From: an uncultured Hyphomonadaceae bacterium
GTDB taxonomy: Bacteria > Pseudomonadota > Alphaproteobacteria > Caulobacterales > Maricaulaceae
DNA length: 64,000 nucleotides
Reading direction: 5' to 3'
Assembly (NCBI GenBank): GCA_913058335.1
Contig: CAJXPX010000013.1
Span: forward strand, 1-64,000
Shown here: positions 10,858 to 20,938 of the stretch, one piece after another
Layout of the letters: the number at the start of each line of letters is the position of its first letter
How positions within the stretch are numbered: the stretch's first letter is position 1
The notes under the pieces: generated by a model
Databases searched by the model: none
What the model was told of the DNA's origin: nothing
The model's input: only the letters and a program-made list of their open reading frames with translations
Translations under genes and position numbers: made by a program

Positions 10858-11844
10858 TCACTCAAATGCCTCCGCCGGATTGTCGCTGTGCCACCAACGC
10901 ACAGCATAGGCAGAGACGCCGGCAATCCACAATATCCAAGCCGAGAGAGCCGTGGCCATAAGGGCCATAGCGATAATGCCAAGGATCATATAAAGGGGGT
11001 TTGAAAATCGGTCTATTGTCGCCTCGACCAATAAGCGGGGATTTTCTCCGCCAAATCCAGACATAGCCGTCAAGAAGTCGGGATTGCCGGAAATCAGCAA
11101 CATGCCGATCAAGCTGACAACGTAATAGCCAATATATCCGCCAATATAGACGACGAGATACACCCCAAAAAGTGACCAGAAACGGTGTTTAGTCACTTTC
11201 TTGGTGGCCCAGAGATGAGTTTTACCATCAAGGGCGGTCAGGGCGGCCGCCGGTGCAAACCGTATTGGGTAGCCAATTAAAACTATGAGGAGCGCAACGA
11301 AACCCAAAACGACAACCAAAGCCCCGAGAGGCGAGAATACCAATCCGAAAACTCCGCCGATAATTGTTATCGCCAAAAGCCCTGACATATAGATTCCCAT
11401 ATAAAGAGCGTAAAACCCGAGCTGCGCCAAAAGATTTCTACCTGTGTGAATATCAAATCGAAGAGGTATCCGGGCAGGCTCTGCCCCTAATAGATATTTC
11501 CGGTACAAAGCGCTCTCCCCTATAGAAGTGGACAACATCAATCCGACCGCAAAAAGCACAGACGGGAAAGCCACTTTCCCCAGGGCCGCCCAAAGAGCCA
11601 GGCTTAACTGTTCCGAAGGTTGTCCGCTTAAAGTTTGCTGATTTACGCGCCAAACCGCCTCTAAAATCTCTCCGTAATGAGGGAGCATTAACGGCAGGCA
11701 TATCATCAAGACGATGAGCGTAGCGGCGCTATGCCAAACCCAGAGCCGAAGGGCATATTCCTTCCCCCCAGGAGTATTAAACCACGCCCCGGCCGCTTGC
11801 CCGAAATCAAAGGGTGTAATCGGCTTTCTAGGCTCGATTTTCAT
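10858..11844 (-). CDS. Polytopic membrane protein, Yip1-like architecture
   Basis: Multiple hydrophobic segments; start at 11844 ([12 protein letters not shown]) behind AGGAGG. Confidence 0.55.
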   Translation of the reverse strand: MKIEPRKPITPFDFGQAAGAWFNTPGGKEYALRLWVWHSAATLIVLMICLPLMLPHYGEILEAVWRVNQQTLSGQPSEQLSLALWAALGKVAFPSVLFAVGLMLSTSIGESALYRKYLLGAEPARIPLRFDIHTGRNLLAQLGFYALYMGIYMSGLLAITIIGGVFGLVFSPLGALVVVLGFVALLIVLIGYPIRFAPAAALTALDGKTHLWATKKVTKHRFWSLFGVYLVVYIGGYIGYYVVSLIGMLLISGNPDFLTAMSGFGGENPRLLVEATIDRFSNPLYMILGIIAMALMATALSAWILWIAGVSAYAVRWWHSDNPAEAFE

Positions 11845-11901
11845 GCTGTTCCTCCTGCATGCGACTCGCTTGTTACATTGCATCTAAAGCAGTCCTGCCT
11901 T

Positions 11902-13299
11902 ATGGCCTCGCCCATGGTCAAGGCAGTACATATTATCGGCGCGGGTTTGGCAGGATCAGAGGCTGCCTGGCAATGCATCTCGCGCGGCGTGCCTGTTATC
12001 TTGCACGAAATGCGCCCCAAACGCATGACAGAAGCGCATCAAGGCGGAGGTTTTGCAGAGCTTGTCTGTTCCAATTCCTTCCGCTCGGATGATAAACACG
12101 GCAATGCGGTCGGCGTTTTGCATGAGGAAATGCGGCTTTCGAATAGTCTGATTATGGGCATGGGCGATATGACAAAGCTCCCCGCCGGCGGCGCGCTCGC
12201 AGTGGACCGAAATAAGTTTTCCGAAGCCGTCACCACAATCCTGCAACAACATCCGCTCGTGACCGTCGAATATGGCGAGGTCAAAGGCCTTCCGCCTAAA
12301 GAGTGGGGCAATACAATTATTGCGACGGGCCCCCTCACAGCGCCTTCTTTAGCGCAGGATATTTTAAAAACGACGGGTGAAGACAGCCTCGCCTTTTTCG
12401 ATGCGATTGCGCCGATTGTTTATAAGGACAGCATTGATTTCGACATTGCGTGGATGCAGTCGCGTTACGATAAAAAAGGCCCGGGCGGGGACGGCGCGGA
12501 TTACATTAATTGCCCCCTCAATAAGGAACAATATGAAACATTTATCGAAGCGCTCATAAATTCGGATCAAACCGAGTTCAAGGACTTTGAAAAAGACACG
12601 CCCTATTTCGAAAGCTGCTTACCGATTGAAGTCATGGCTTCGCGGGGTGCAGAGACTTTGCGCTGGGGCCCGATGAAACCTGTTGGATTGACAAACCCTC
12701 ATAATCCGACCGTAAAAGCTCACGCCATTGTGCAACTTCGTCAGGATAATGCCCTCGGCACACTTTATAATATGGTCGGATTTCAGACAAAGATGAAATA
12801 TGGCGCGCAGGCCGAAATCTTTAAAACAATTCCGGGATTAGAAAAGGCCGTCTTCGCGCGGCTTGGGGGTATTCATAGAAATACATTCATAAACTCCCCT
12901 AAGCTCTTGAATTCACAGCTTCAACTGAAAGACCGCCCTGATATTCGATTTGCCGGTCAGATTATGGGGGTTGAAGGTTATATTGAAAGTGCTTCTTTCG
13001 GCTTGATTGCGGGTCGACTTGCTGCGGCGCAGGCCTTGGGGCAATCAATAGATATGCCGCCACGCACAACCGCGCTCGGCGCTCTGATGGAACATGTCAC
13101 AGGCGGTTTTATGGACGGCCCGAAATCAAAATTCCAGCCGATGAATGTGAATTTTGGATTGTTCCCACCTATGGATGAAGAAATTGTCTATAAGACTCCG
13201 GACGGAAAACGCTTGCGCGGCAAGGATAAGACTCGTTTCCGTAAAGGCCTCTTGGCCAAACGGGCGCTCAACGACATTCTGCCTTGGGCGAAAGCTTGA
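11902..13299 (+). CDS. trmFO: Methylenetetrahydrofolate-tRNA-(uracil(54)-C5)-methyltransferase (FADH2-dependent) TrmFO
   Basis: [62 protein letters not shown]; start at 11902 rather than 11731. Confidence 0.97.
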   Translation: MASPMVKAVHIIGAGLAGSEAAWQCISRGVPVILHEMRPKRMTEAHQGGGFAELVCSNSFRSDDKHGNAVGVLHEEMRLSNSLIMGMGDMTKLPAGGALAVDRNKFSEAVTTILQQHPLVTVEYGEVKGLPPKEWGNTIIATGPLTAPSLAQDILKTTGEDSLAFFDAIAPIVYKDSIDFDIAWMQSRYDKKGPGGDGADYINCPLNKEQYETFIEALINSDQTEFKDFEKDTPYFESCLPIEVMASRGAETLRWGPMKPVGLTNPHNPTVKAHAIVQLRQDNALGTLYNMVGFQTKMKYGAQAEIFKTIPGLEKAVFARLGGIHRNTFINSPKLLNSQLQLKDRPDIRFAGQIMGVEGYIESASFGLIAGRLAAAQALGQSIDMPPRTTALGALMEHVTGGFMDGPKSKFQPMNVNFGLFPPMDEEIVYKTPDGKRLRGKDKTRFRKGLLAKRALNDILPWAKA

Positions 13300-13302
13300 A
13301 TT

Positions 13303-13806
13303 TTAGTCTGATCTTGGACGAAGAATTTGAAATTCTTCATCCGCTAGATTGACCAATATGGTTTTTCCCGCCGGAGAGACTTTGAACACACCGTATTTGG
13401 CGTTTTCATATGTTTCTGCTTTACCATTTTCGAAGTAAAAACGCGGCGCGCCGAAAGTCAGACTTCTATTTGTGCGGGTGTAATTGAATCTTATTTCGTT
13501 GGTTTCTCTTTCCCTGCTCAAATCCACACCCGAAACGCGGGCAACATTATTTTCGTCCAAGGACATAGTGAAAGCCCCTTTCGGAGGGAGATCGTCTAGG
13601 CTCATACCGTCCGGCACGCGCTCCTCGGTATATCTGAGGCGCATATAATCACCGAGCATGAGCGCACGAGGATCAACGGGTCGCAAGTCCAGATAGACTG
13701 TTTGTCCCTCTGTTCTCACTTTATTTAAAACCATAATTTGACTTCCGAATAGCCAGGCTATGACGGTCGTCCCGCTTAAAATAAGGATGAGGCGAATGAT
13801 TTTCAT
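13303..13806 (-). CDS. GDYXXLXY-domain membrane-anchored protein
   Basis: MLGDYMRLRY motif; N-terminal TM; 4-bp overlap with upstream DUF2157/DUF4401-like gene. Confidence 0.8.
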   Translation of the reverse strand: MKIIRLILILSGTTVIAWLFGSQIMVLNKVRTEGQTVYLDLRPVDPRALMLGDYMRLRYTEERVPDGMSLDDLPPKGAFTMSLDENNVARVSGVDLSRERETNEIRFNYTRTNRSLTFGAPRFYFENGKAETYENAKYGVFKVSPAGKTILVNLADEEFQILRPRSD

Positions 13807-15902
13807 GTTATAGCCTCCTGCGTCGAATGACGTTTGGCGACATACCAAATACCTAGAAAGACAAGGCCTACCGCCATCAAAATATAAGACTTCATTCCGA
13901 GAGAGATCGAGAGTTCGTAATAGAACATATAGAGGTAATAAATTTCCAGCAATACGCCAATGATGGCAAGCGTTCTATAGCCTAATATATACCCGGCCAA
14001 AATCAAAAGGAGCGCACTCGCTCCGCCAAAAGGAAACAGACCCATGATAGCAAGAAGTGGAATGAGAACGAAAAGTGGCGGCCTCAAAACTTTGAACGTC
14101 TGGTTCGTTATGTTTAGATAGATTATTGCGGCTGCTGCAATCAGGGCGCCGGCAAAAGAATAACTATAGCGTGTCCAGTCTAAATTTCCTGCAGAAACTC
14201 CGAAGCCAAAAACCTCACCAATGCCAAAAGACAGAGAAGCAAGAACCGGATAAATAAGAAACGCCGTAGCCGCCGCCGTCAACAGGCGTTTATTCAAAAC
14301 GCGGGTGAGGAAGATCATGGCGACCGCTGTGACGAAGGCGGTCAGAATGATGTCGAAATAAGCTAGTTTCAAATAAAAGCCGAGGTAAAAATCGAGCGCG
14401 CCAATTGCAATAAGAGCTGACAGAAACTCTAAAATTGAATCTCTTACAAGGATGATATTTAGCGCGGCTAATATTAATATGGCAAAGACTGGAACGCCCC
14501 ATGGAAAGGTTGAATTTAGTTCAAAAGCAAAGCCGCTTCCGACGACAATCATAGCCGCCCCAACCATGAGAAACGTATTGAAAAGGTGGCGAAGATAGCC
14601 CTGTTTGGATTTGCTTCGCAAAAAAAGTGCGCCCACATAAAGAGGCAGGCCTGTGACCAGCAAAGCCACACCCAAATTATCATTATCCAAAACCGACGAC
14701 AAAATAAGTCCGAAAAAGACGAGGCCAAACAACGTCGTTACAATCCCTGCAAACGCCAAGAACGTCTCTATATACCAAGGGTTTTCCTTGGCTTCGATAT
14801 CCGCTTGAAGGGCGCTAAGTTCGCTTTCGGGAAGAGATAAAACCTGCGATGCCGTTTGAAGATCAATTTGACCGCTCCACTCCTCCTCGCTTTGATCATT
14901 TGTCGGAACAATGCCCCTTTGGGTGATCCGCATATAATGTTTGAATAACAAACCGAGCCCCACCGTCATCCCTGTGAAGATCAAGAAAATCAACAGGAAG
15001 ACGCCCATATGCCAGCCAGACCCTTCAAATATTTTCAACACCATCTGAACGAGCATTGCCGTCACGGCAAATGTCGCGATACAAAGCGCGGCCAGGCCTG
15101 GCCTGAATTTATAGAGATAATAAGTTAATCCGGCCGCGCATAAAAACGCGATTATACTCAACCCGTAAGATAAGCTTACCACATTGGAAGTCCGCCAAGA
15201 CCAAAAGGTCGAGGTAAATGCACTCACCAGAAGGACGCCGCAAATGGCGATCAGGAAGAGACGAAACCAAGACGCCCTCGCCCAATCAAATCTAGGCCGT
15301 ATGAATTGGTCTAATCCCACCACAGAAGTGACGCCGAGAAGAGCGGATACGAGAATGAGCATATCCGCTGCAAGGGGGTGGCCCCCAATGTAAAAACCGG
15401 TCTCGGCATAGGCGAACATGGCGACCAGAGCGATAACAAGCCACACAGCCCAATGCGCCAGATTGCGCGAAACAGCCGAAAATGGCAGAGTCATAACCGC
15501 CCACAGAACAAAGGGTGTGTGAAGCAAAGCTGGCGTTTGATAGACTTGCCCGAACACAGCGAACATCACACCCACAAGGACCGTTGCGGCAATACCGAAA
15601 CTTTTTCCGGCGAGACTATCCAGTCCAAGCACTAGCCACAGCAAAACACTCAGACCTATCGCGCCTCCGACGAGGCCAAATTTCAACCCGTCCGCCAGAC
15701 CAAACCAGTTATGTGCAAAGAAAAAAATAACACCGGCCAATATATGGCCCACCGCCAATGCAAAGAGCGCGCGCAAGGCCCATTTATCCCACCAAATGCT
15801 ATCTCGAAAGGCCTCAAGGGCGAAAAGGTAGTTTTTAGTCGATAGCTTGCCCGCATAGACAAGAGGCCGCAAAATACTCGCCTCAACGCTTTCTGACATC
15901 AT
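13803..15902 (-). CDS. DUF2157/DUF4401-type polytopic membrane protein
   Basis: Many TM segments; pairs with GDYXXLXY protein as in known DUF2157-DUF4401-GDYXXLXY loci. Confidence 0.75.
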   Translation of the reverse strand: MMSESVEASILRPLVYAGKLSTKNYLFALEAFRDSIWWDKWALRALFALAVGHILAGVIFFFAHNWFGLADGLKFGLVGGAIGLSVLLWLVLGLDSLAGKSFGIAATVLVGVMFAVFGQVYQTPALLHTPFVLWAVMTLPFSAVSRNLAHWAVWLVIALVAMFAYAETGFYIGGHPLAADMLILVSALLGVTSVVGLDQFIRPRFDWARASWFRLFLIAICGVLLVSAFTSTFWSWRTSNVVSLSYGLSIIAFLCAAGLTYYLYKFRPGLAALCIATFAVTAMLVQMVLKIFEGSGWHMGVFLLIFLIFTGMTVGLGLLFKHYMRITQRGIVPTNDQSEEEWSGQIDLQTASQVLSLPESELSALQADIEAKENPWYIETFLAFAGIVTTLFGLVFFGLILSSVLDNDNLGVALLVTGLPLYVGALFLRSKSKQGYLRHLFNTFLMVGAAMIVVGSGFAFELNSTFPWGVPVFAILILAALNIILVRDSILEFLSALIAIGALDFYLGFYLKLAYFDIILTAFVTAVAMIFLTRVLNKRLLTAAATAFLIYPVLASLSFGIGEVFGFGVSAGNLDWTRYSYSFAGALIAAAAIIYLNITNQTFKVLRPPLFVLIPLLAIMGLFPFGGASALLLILAGYILGYRTLAIIGVLLEIYYLYMFYYELSISLGMKSYILMAVGLVFLGIWYVAKRHSTQEAIT

Positions 15903-15927
15903 TTCCTCTTCCCCAAACGGTTTTGAG

Positions 15928-16689
15928 TCAGACCTTGCCTCTCAAAGCGGCGATTAGCAAGCGGGTCTGTTTCGCAAAGGCGGTGTAGGTTACAGCCTCG
16001 GTTTTGGGGTCGAAATCGGCTTTAGTGAGTCGTTTCAGGTAAGGCAGAATGAGAGCCGTATAGGCATAAGCGGGAAAAAGCGCTGTTTCCATAGCGTCCA
16101 AGTCGGGTTTTGCCAGTTTATGTCTTTTCTTTGCCGCCTCGCATATCTCTTCGAAGGTAAGCGCGCTCAACATGGATTGATGATAATAAGGATAGGCCCG
16201 CGCCAGACCGGTTAATCCCCAAGACGTGCCGGCATGTTCGACCGCGATATGGGGATCTGCGCCGAGAAGCTTTACCGCAATTTTCATCAGAACGCCTGAC
16301 GTGTTAGCGCTATAGTCTTGAGCCTCGGAGAGGGTTTCGAATGGCCTGGGATCAATGTCTCTTTCCCGGCCGTCAATCAGCTGGTCAACCCAGTAGCGGG
16401 GCACTTCGCCATCCAGAAGAAGTGTTCGCAGGGGCGTGGTGATTTCGTGTTTGCGAACCGTATCAGTTTCGTAAATTTCGGCAATAGCCTCTCGCCACCA
16501 TTGATAACGGATTTGGCCGATCATGGGCTCACTTACCAATTCCGGGACTTTTGCCAGCTCTAAATGAAAGGCATAAAGTAACATCAAACGGCTCCGGGCA
16601 TCGTCCTGTGCGAAGTAAGCAGCGCGTACCCGATCGGCATCGGCTTGCTTTAGCCGCTGCGTTACGTCGTCATGCAACTGATATGTCAT
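15928..16689 (-). CDS. Squalene/phytoene synthase-like family protein (NDUFAF6-like)
   Basis: AFHLELAKVPELVSEPMIGQIRYQWWREAIAEI, DGRERDIDPRPF; start assumed at MTYQLHDD. Confidence 0.8.
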   Translation of the reverse strand: MTYQLHDDVTQRLKQADADRVRAAYFAQDDARSRLMLLYAFHLELAKVPELVSEPMIGQIRYQWWREAIAEIYETDTVRKHEITTPLRTLLLDGEVPRYWVDQLIDGRERDIDPRPFETLSEAQDYSANTSGVLMKIAVKLLGADPHIAVEHAGTSWGLTGLARAYPYYHQSMLSALTFEEICEAAKKRHKLAKPDLDAMETALFPAYAYTALILPYLKRLTKADFDPKTEAVTYTAFAKQTRLLIAALRGKV

Positions 16690-16739
16690 CAAAAAATATC
16701 CAACGTTTTGCGTTTTCGCGCGTAAGATTAAATGTGCCC

Positions 16740-16768
16740 TTGTGGTCAAAAACCATAAGCCCTACACT
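16740..16768 (+). promoter_or_regulatory. Candidate sigma70-type promoter for the sodN operon
   Basis: TTGTGG-17 nt-TACACT about 43 bp upstream of the 16811 start. Confidence 0.35.
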
Positions 16769-16810
16769 AGGTGGGTACATTAGTTTCAACACGGAAGAGA
16801 GAGTGTTTCT

Positions 16811-17017
16811 ATGATAAAATCAGCAAAAATTGCAGCGGCCACAGCCGCTTTTACAGGATTTGCCTCACCGGCCTTTGCCCATGGCGGGCATGTGCACATG
16901 ACCGGTTTCGAGCAAGTCATTCATTTCCTGTCCAGCCCGGTACACGGGGCTCTCGCAGCGATTGTTCTGGCAGGTTTAGGCTATATCGCCTTTAAAACCC
17001 TTCGTAACCGTACGTAA
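16811..17017 (+). CDS. Small His-rich exported/membrane protein upstream of sodN
   Basis: Signal peptide ending SPAFA then HGGHVHMTGFEQVIHFLSSPVHG and one TM; followed 10 bp later by sodN. Confidence 0.75.
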   Translation: MIKSAKIAAATAAFTGFASPAFAHGGHVHMTGFEQVIHFLSSPVHGALAAIVLAGLGYIAFKTLRNRT

Positions 17018-17027
17018 GGAGAATTAC

Positions 17028-17519
17028 ATGTTACATAATTTAGTTTCAAAATTTGACAAAAACATTGAAGGCGCATCGGCTCACTGTGATATCCCTTGCG
17101 GTATTTATGATGCGCGTATCGTGACCTATTATGCGGTCTCAACACTTCGCCAGATGGACATTCTTATAGGGCTTAAAGATAAAGGTCTTTCCGATACGGC
17201 GTTTGCTATGCAAGCCGCCCGTAATACGGCCAAAAAAGAAGAAATGGCTGAGAACACAAAACACCAGACCCGTATCATCTGGGGTGACTTCATGAAGGGC
17301 GACCATCTGAAGAAACATCCTAATGCGCATGAGCTGGCCCATAACATCATGCTCGCAGCGTCTGCCTGTAAGCAGGATCTTCACCGCGAAGACGGCGTCA
17401 AACTCGTCGATGCCTGTAATGAATTCGCAGAAGTCTTCTGGGATATGAAGGGCGTCAAAACGAAAAAAGTTGTTTGCCCTTATGAGCCTAAAGTCGAGGT
17501 CGTCGAACCTGATCTCTAG
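17028..17519 (+). CDS. sodN: Nickel-type superoxide dismutase precursor
   Basis: HCDIPCGIYD Ni-hook motif after a short propeptide (MLHNLVSKFDKNIEGASA). Confidence 0.96.
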   Translation: MLHNLVSKFDKNIEGASAHCDIPCGIYDARIVTYYAVSTLRQMDILIGLKDKGLSDTAFAMQAARNTAKKEEMAENTKHQTRIIWGDFMKGDHLKKHPNAHELAHNIMLAASACKQDLHREDGVKLVDACNEFAEVFWDMKGVKTKKVVCPYEPKVEVVEPDL

Positions 17520-17528
17520 GTAAACCCT

Positions 17529-17831
17529 ATGTTTCGCCTCATCCGCGTGGAGGGGGACAGTATGTCCCCTACTCTGGAAAATGGCGATTACATCCTAATC
17601 CAAAGACCCCGGTCGCAAAAAAATCTGCGGCCGGGGTTAATTTATGTCTTAAATCATGACCGTTTGGGGCGTCTCGTTAAACGTCTAAGCCGAATCGATG
17701 AATCCGGCCTCTGGTTTTGTGGAGATAATCCGCGCTCTACCACACCCGAAAAAATAGGCTCGCTGCCTTATGACGCCCTTATCGGACGAGCCCTGATAGC
17801 GGTAACGCCGAAAGGCATTCGAAGACTTTAA
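17529..17831 (+). CDS. sodX: S24/S26-type nickel SOD maturation protease
   Basis: VEGDSMSPTLENGDYILIQR signal-peptidase-like Ser motif; 9 bp downstream of sodN. Confidence 0.93.
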   Translation: MFRLIRVEGDSMSPTLENGDYILIQRPRSQKNLRPGLIYVLNHDRLGRLVKRLSRIDESGLWFCGDNPRSTTPEKIGSLPYDALIGRALIAVTPKGIRRL

Positions 17832-18799
17832 GCCTCTACCGGATCGCCCGTATTCACTCCGCGCTTGAGATTAAGAATCAGCAGGAGTGGAGAGGCTACG
17901 AATATGGACGAATATGTCCCAACGAACACACCCCAAATCATAGCAAAGGAGAACCCTCGCAGGCCTGCTCCGCCGAGGAAGTAAAGGGCAAACAGGGCCA
18001 GTAAAGTTGTTAAGGACGTCAAAATCGTTCGGCTAAGCGTGTCGTTGATGGATAAATTCAGAAGCTCCGGCATCAACATTTTTTTGTATTTTCGCAAATT
18101 TTCCCGAATGCGGTCATACACAATCACGGTATCATTGAGCGAATACCCCACAATAGTCAGAATCGCGGCAATGATAGAGAGATTAAATTCAATCTGTGTC
18201 AGGCTGAAAACACCGATTGTCAGGATGACGTCATGGAAAAGAGCGAGAACCGCCCCGAGTCCGAATTGCCACTCAAACCGGAACCAGATATAGGCCAAGA
18301 CCATGAAAAGGGCTAAGCCAACCGCCAGTGCCCCTTTGGTTCGAAGCTCGCCGGAAACTTTTGACCCCACGACGCCTTGGTTATAAACGCTGAACGCCCC
18401 TACATTTTCGGTAAGACCCGCTTTGACTTCGTTTAAGGCGTCCTGTTGCGCTGTGGCGCCTGTCTCTTCCGTTTCAGGCTGAAGCGGAATACCGACACGC
18501 ACAAATTCATAGTCTACACCTTCTGTCGAAGGGGGCGCAATATTTTGAACTGTGGCGCCGCTATAGCCAAGGCTCACCATCGTATCCCGAATGGCATCCG
18601 GTTCAGGTTGCTCTCCAAAATCCAGCTCTATGACGGTTCCGCCCGTGAAATCAATTCCGTAATTCAATCCGCGCGTCGCAAAAAGAAAAATGGAAGCGAT
18701 AATCGCCAGGACGGAAAGCGCTCCGGCAAGAGTCCGAAAATTGATGAACGGAACCTTTGAGTCCATAGGTATGATACGGACGAGTGAAATATCTTTCAT
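17828..18799 (-). CDS. secF: Protein translocase subunit SecF
   Basis: GLNYGIDFTGGTVIEL, GYSLNDTVIVYDRIREN. Confidence 0.97.
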   Translation of the reverse strand: MKDISLVRIIPMDSKVPFINFRTLAGALSVLAIIASIFLFATRGLNYGIDFTGGTVIELDFGEQPEPDAIRDTMVSLGYSGATVQNIAPPSTEGVDYEFVRVGIPLQPETEETGATAQQDALNEVKAGLTENVGAFSVYNQGVVGSKVSGELRTKGALAVGLALFMVLAYIWFRFEWQFGLGAVLALFHDVILTIGVFSLTQIEFNLSIIAAILTIVGYSLNDTVIVYDRIRENLRKYKKMLMPELLNLSINDTLSRTILTSLTTLLALFALYFLGGAGLRGFSFAMIWGVFVGTYSSIFVASPLLLILNLKRGVNTGDPVEA

Positions 18800-18811
18800 G
18801 GGTCGGCCCCT

Positions 18812-20425
18812 CTAAATCGGTAAAGTTTTAGGACGTGAACGGCGTAGCCAAGTGGATGTCAGCAACCGCGCAAAGATCACAGCAGTGAAGACGCTCATGA
18901 CAATCCCGATGGCGAGTGTCACTGCAAAGCCGCGAATTGGACCTGAGCCAACAAAGTAAAGCGTCACAGCCGCAATCAATGTCGTAATGTTGGCATCCAA
19001 AATCGGCGCCATTGAACGGCGATAACCCGTTTCAATCGCATTTACGGGCGGCCGCCCGATATGGACTTCTTCTCGAATACGTTCGAAAATAAGCACATTA
19101 GCGTCTACAGCCATACCGATTGTCAGGATAATCCCTGCAATGCCCGGCAAGGTGAGTGTTGCCCCGAAAAGCGAGAGCGCCGCAGCAATGAGAATAATAT
19201 TCACCGTGAGAGCCAGATTGGCAATCGTACCAAACCGAAGCCCGTAGGATAACCACATAAACAAACCGACGCCGACGAGCCCTAATATAGAGGCGATCTT
19301 ACCGGCCTGAATTGAATCATTGCCGAGTTCCGCACTGACAGTCCTCTCCTCCACAATAATGAGTTTTGCAGGCAAGGCACCCGCATTCAAAAGCAGGGAA
19401 AGCTCACGAGCACTTTCAATGGTAAAACTGCCTTCAATAAACCCTGAACCGCCGGGAATGGCGCCATTAATGCGGGGGGCGGTGATGATTTCATTATCAA
19501 GAACCACAGCAAATCTCTGGCCGATATTTTGGGACGTCAGATCGCCGAATAAACGGGCGCATTTAATATTAAAATTGAAGTTCACAATCGGATAATTATT
19601 CTGAGGATGCAGACCCTCCGAAGAAGACTTTAAACACTCACCGGTAATACGTGTGCGTTTATCGACAATCAGCCCGCTAAAGCCGTCCTGCATTGGAAAA
19701 TAAGCCGTCCCGGGAGGCACGCGATCATTTTCAACAGCCGCGCGAATCATCGCTTCGCTGTCAGATTCTTTCCGGACCATATGAAAAGAGAGATTAGCTG
19801 TTTTATTGATACGCTCTTTGATCTCATCAATATTTTTTGCGCCCGGGATTTGAAGCAAGATGCGATCATCCCCTTCCCTCGCCAACGTCATTTCAGTCGT
19901 TCCGGTCGGGTCAATACGTCGGCGTAAGACATTGATGGATTGCGCAATCGTCCGGGTTTGAATGGCGTCGATATTGGCGTCAGTGATTTGGACGCGGAAA
20001 CCTTTATCGCCCTGTTGTTCAACAGATGTTGTGCGCTCTTGGCTCAAAGCTGTTTGATCGATCAGTTCTGATTGAGACCGTAGAATTGACATTGCCGCGG
20101 GCATGTCGGCGGCGTCGCGAAGCCGCCCCACCACCGCATTGTTTTCTACGCGGATAAATTCGGCCCGAATACGTTCATCAGAAAACCCAATACGGATATT
20201 TTCTCTTTCATTATCAAGCGCTTGTTCCATTACGCTCGTCAGATCGACTTCAAGCAGCATATGGGCGCCGCCCTGAAGGTCGAGGCCTAAATTCAATGTG
20301 CGCTGCATAGGCGCTGGCAGTTTTGACCTGACATCCGAAGGCAAAGCATTTGGCAGGGCAAAAAGGATACCCAGCAAAACAGCGCCAAGAATCAGAGTAA
20401 CTTTCCAGCGGGAGAAAAACAGCAT
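18812..20425 (-). CDS. secD: Protein translocase subunit SecD
   Basis: LGLDLQGGAHMLLEVD, INVLRRRIDPTGTTE, GMAVDANVLIFERIREE. Confidence 0.98.
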   Translation of the reverse strand: MLFFSRWKVTLILGAVLLGILFALPNALPSDVRSKLPAPMQRTLNLGLDLQGGAHMLLEVDLTSVMEQALDNERENIRIGFSDERIRAEFIRVENNAVVGRLRDAADMPAAMSILRSQSELIDQTALSQERTTSVEQQGDKGFRVQITDANIDAIQTRTIAQSINVLRRRIDPTGTTEMTLAREGDDRILLQIPGAKNIDEIKERINKTANLSFHMVRKESDSEAMIRAAVENDRVPPGTAYFPMQDGFSGLIVDKRTRITGECLKSSSEGLHPQNNYPIVNFNFNIKCARLFGDLTSQNIGQRFAVVLDNEIITAPRINGAIPGGSGFIEGSFTIESARELSLLLNAGALPAKLIIVEERTVSAELGNDSIQAGKIASILGLVGVGLFMWLSYGLRFGTIANLALTVNIILIAAALSLFGATLTLPGIAGIILTIGMAVDANVLIFERIREEVHIGRPPVNAIETGYRRSMAPILDANITTLIAAVTLYFVGSGPIRGFAVTLAIGIVMSVFTAVIFARLLTSTWLRRSRPKTLPI

Positions 20426-20475
20426 TGTCGGACCCTAAGTAAAACGCCGCGACAGGGCGCGGCGGAGTTTAAGAA

Positions 20476-20799
20476 CTACTTTTTGTCGTTTGCGGCGACC
20501 GTCCGGTTTCGAACATCGGCAATCATAGTACGGACAACTTTAATATCATTATCCCCAAATGTCACCGTCAGCTCTTCTTCATCGACACGTTTTACTTTGC
20601 CAATAAGTCCACCATTTGTGACGATTGTGTCGCCGCGAACAATTTCTGACAAAAGCCGTTTATGAGCTTTTAGCCTCTGATTTTGCGGACGGATAATCAG
20701 AAAGTAAAAAATCAGACCAATCAAAATGAAAGGTAGGATAGAGCCCGCAAGTTGGCCTAAGCCGCCTGCCGGTGCGGATTGCATAATCAATGCGAACAT
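20476..20799 (-). CDS. yajC: Preprotein translocase subunit YajC
   Basis: FILIGLIFYFLIIRPQNQRLKAHKRLLSEIVRGDTIVTNGGLIGKV. Confidence 0.96.
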   Translation of the reverse strand: MFALIMQSAPAGGLGQLAGSILPFILIGLIFYFLIIRPQNQRLKAHKRLLSEIVRGDTIVTNGGLIGKVKRVDEEELTVTFGDNDIKVVRTMIADVRNRTVAANDKK

Positions 20800-20882
20800 A
20801 TTGAGTCCCCAACAAAAAACCGAATAGGTAAATTAGTGTTTTTCTTCTGGGCCTATATAGGCACGTGAGTTCTGATTGCAAC

Positions 20883-20919
20883 GAAAAGGGGCGGCAAAAC
20901 TGTGTTGCCGCCCCTTTTC
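20883..20919 (-). terminator. Intrinsic terminator of LysM gene (possibly bidirectional)
   Basis: GAAAAGGGGCGGCAA-aactgtg-TTGCCGCCCCTTTTC, 15-bp perfect stem. Confidence 0.85.
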
Positions 20920-20938
20920 CTACATCTGCATGAAACGG

